Shown piece by piece: positions 62,924 to 64,000 of a DNA stretch of 64,000 nucleotides. A program made the translations under genes and the position numbers. Position 1 is the first letter of the stretch; each line of letters starts with the position of its first letter. Source of the stretch: Gordonia terrae (GTDB lineage Bacteria; Actinomycetota; Actinomycetes; Mycobacteriales; Mycobacteriaceae); the NCBI RefSeq assembly GCF_001698225.1, contig NZ_CP016594.1, forward strand, positions 1,736,001 to 1,800,000, given 5' to 3'. The notes below the pieces were generated by a model that had not been told where the DNA came from, did not search any database, and saw nothing but the letters and a program-made list of their open reading frames with translations.

Positions 62924-64000
62924 GTGTCGACGCAGTCTGCTCTGTCCGGTCTGGCCGCGCTCGCGTGTGCGGACAAGTCCTTCCGCGAGGTGCACGCGCA
63001 CCGGAACGAGGGTCGGCTGGACATCACCGCGCCCGACGCGGCGCGACCCTTCCTCGTGTCGTGCCTGGTCGCCGGTGCCGAGGCCCCGCTCCTCGTCGTG
63101 TCGGCCAACGGCCGGGAGGCCGACGATCTGACCGCCGAACTCGCCGAGCTCCTCGACGACGCCGACGCCGTCGCGCAGTTCCCGTCGTGGGAGACCCTGC
63201 CGCATGAGCGGTTGTCCCCGAGCGCGGATACCGTGGGCCAGCGGCTCGCGGTGTTGCATCGCCTCGCCAACCCGGGTGACACCCCGTTGCGGGTCGTCGT
63301 GACGACCGTTCGCTCTCTGGTCCAGCCGATGGCCCCCGGGCTCGGCGACGTCGCGACGGTGACCTTGCGCGAGGGCATCGAGGTCGACTTCGACGCGCTG
63401 CTGTCCCAGCTCGTCGAGATGGCCTACGAGCGCGTCGACATGGTCGGGCGCCGCGGCGAATTCGCGGTGCGCGGCGGCATTCTCGACGTGTTCCCGACCA
63501 CCGCCGACCATCCGGTGCGCGTGGAGTTCTGGGGCGACGAGATCACCGAGATGCGCGCGTTCTCGGTCGCCGACCAACGTTCCCAGCCCGAGGTCGAGAC
63601 CCGCGAGGTGCGGATTCACCCGGGCCGTGAGCTGCTCCTGACCGAGAAGGTCCGTACGCGCGCAGCCGATCTGGCGGCGAGCAACGCCGGCGACCCGACC
63701 CTCACCGAGATGCTCGGCAAACTCACCGAGGGCATTCCGGTCGAGGGGATGGAGGCGCTGATCCCCGCGCTCGTCGACGGTGGCATGCAATTGCTGACCG
63801 AGGTGGTCCCGGACGGCACACGGGTGCTCATCCTCGACCCGGAGAAGGTGCGGACCCGGGCGTCGGATTTGTCGAAGACGGGTGCGGAGTTCCTCGAGGC
63901 GTCGTGGACCGCGGCCGCCATGGGTGCGGGCGCACCGATCGACGGCCGGTCCTCGGCGAGCCTCGGCATCGATCTGCAGGCCAGCGCGTACCGCCCGCTC
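62924..64000 (+). CDS. mfd: transcription-repair coupling factor Mfd (N-terminal part, runs off window)
   Basis: An open frame from GTG 62924 continues without a stop to the window end (359 codons) and matches the first third of Mfd. The UvrB-like N-terminal module is clear: [35 protein letters not shown], then [18 protein letters not shown] and [14 protein letters not shown]. Mfd removes stalled RNA polymerase and recruits UvrA. The RNA-polymerase-binding and helicase domains lie outside. It is preceded closely by a GGCGGA site and is divergent from the GNAT gene. Confidence 0.95.
   Translation, partial: MSTQSALSGLAALACADKSFREVHAHRNEGRLDITAPDAARPFLVSCLVAGAEAPLLVVSANGREADDLTAELAELLDDADAVAQFPSWETLPHERLSPSADTVGQRLAVLHRLANPGDTPLRVVVTTVRSLVQPMAPGLGDVATVTLREGIEVDFDALLSQLVEMAYERVDMVGRRGEFAVRGGILDVFPTTADHPVRVEFWGDEITEMRAFSVADQRSQPEVETREVRIHPGRELLLTEKVRTRAADLAASNAGDPTLTEMLGKLTEGIPVEGMEALIPALVDGGMQLLTEVVPDGTRVLILDPEKVRTRASDLSKTGAEFLEASWTAAAMGAGAPIDGRSSASLGIDLQASAYRPL

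Overview
The window is high-G+C DNA from an actinobacterium of the order Mycobacteriales, most like Gordonia or a close relative. The evidence is the codon bias (GTC/CTC/GAC), frequent GTG starts, many acyl-CoA enzymes, and a backbone gene order that matches the Mycobacterium tuberculosis block ispE ... pth - rplY - prs - glmU ... tetR - mfd (Rv1011 to Rv1020). Genus assignment is inference from gene content; no 16S rRNA is present. Both ends cut genes: a HAD-family hydrolase on the left and mfd on the right.

Layout. 0-5 kb: ispE, then a translationally coupled Ntn amide hydrolase and FUSC-type exporter on the minus strand. 5-8 kb: an ABC ATPase-like protein with damaged nucleotide-binding motifs, followed at 2 bp by a YhgE/Pip membrane protein. 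8-12 kb: glutamate decarboxylase, a strong hairpin, then a small membrane protein and two overlapping AraC-type regulators. 12-16.2 kb: a secreted lipase, an ABC-F protein and a secreted SGNH hydrolase. 16.2-16.8 kb: a decayed AbiEi/DUF559-type gene between two copies of one palindrome. 16.8-36.3 kb: a catabolic region for acyl-CoA metabolism with three acyl-CoA dehydrogenases, an MFS importer, two thiolases, two SDR dehydrogenases, an AMP-forming CoA ligase, two overlapping LysR regulators, enoyl-CoA hydratase, MBL hydrolase, alpha/beta hydrolase, a second ABC-F protein with an apparent leader-peptide attenuator, and a 3-hydroxyisobutyryl-CoA hydrolase. 36.4-39.8 kb: a lipoprotein, prfC, and an intact AbiEi/DUF559 gene, again between matched palindromes. 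39.8-44.1 kb: two KAS III (FabH-like) genes flanking a DrrAB-type exporter. 44.1-49.2 kb: pth, rplY, an epoxide hydrolase-like gene, arsC, prs and glmU. 49.5-55.1 kb: an SDR reductase, tRNA-Gln, three luciferase-like flavin monooxygenases and a PPOX-fold protein. 55.2-59 kb: a four-gene osmoprotectant (Opu/ProU-type) ABC importer whose genes overlap by 4 bp each. 59.1-64 kb: a VKOR-family protein, TetR regulator, CPA2 antiporter, GNAT acetyltransferase and the start of mfd.

How the genes work together. The 16.8-36.3 kb region supplies every step of a beta-oxidation spiral (ligase, dehydrogenase, hydratase, 3-hydroxyacyl-CoA dehydrogenase, thiolase) plus uptake and regulation, so it probably degrades an organic or fatty acid whose identity cannot be read from the sequence. 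The 50.5-54.3 kb monooxygenases resemble sulfonate/thioether-scavenging enzymes.

The most unusual structure is the pair of AbiEi/DUF559 loci. One is intact (38880-39767) and one is wrecked (16304 to about 16730). Each is bracketed by its own pair of matched palindromes, and the upstream palindrome sits about 45 nt before the start codon in both. This looks like a recurring unit and is the best candidate here for an undescribed element. Other notable items are a MKN leader peptide and stem ahead of an ABC-F gene, a likely pseudo-ATPase, and two composite intergenic repeat arrays that share one large inverted repeat.
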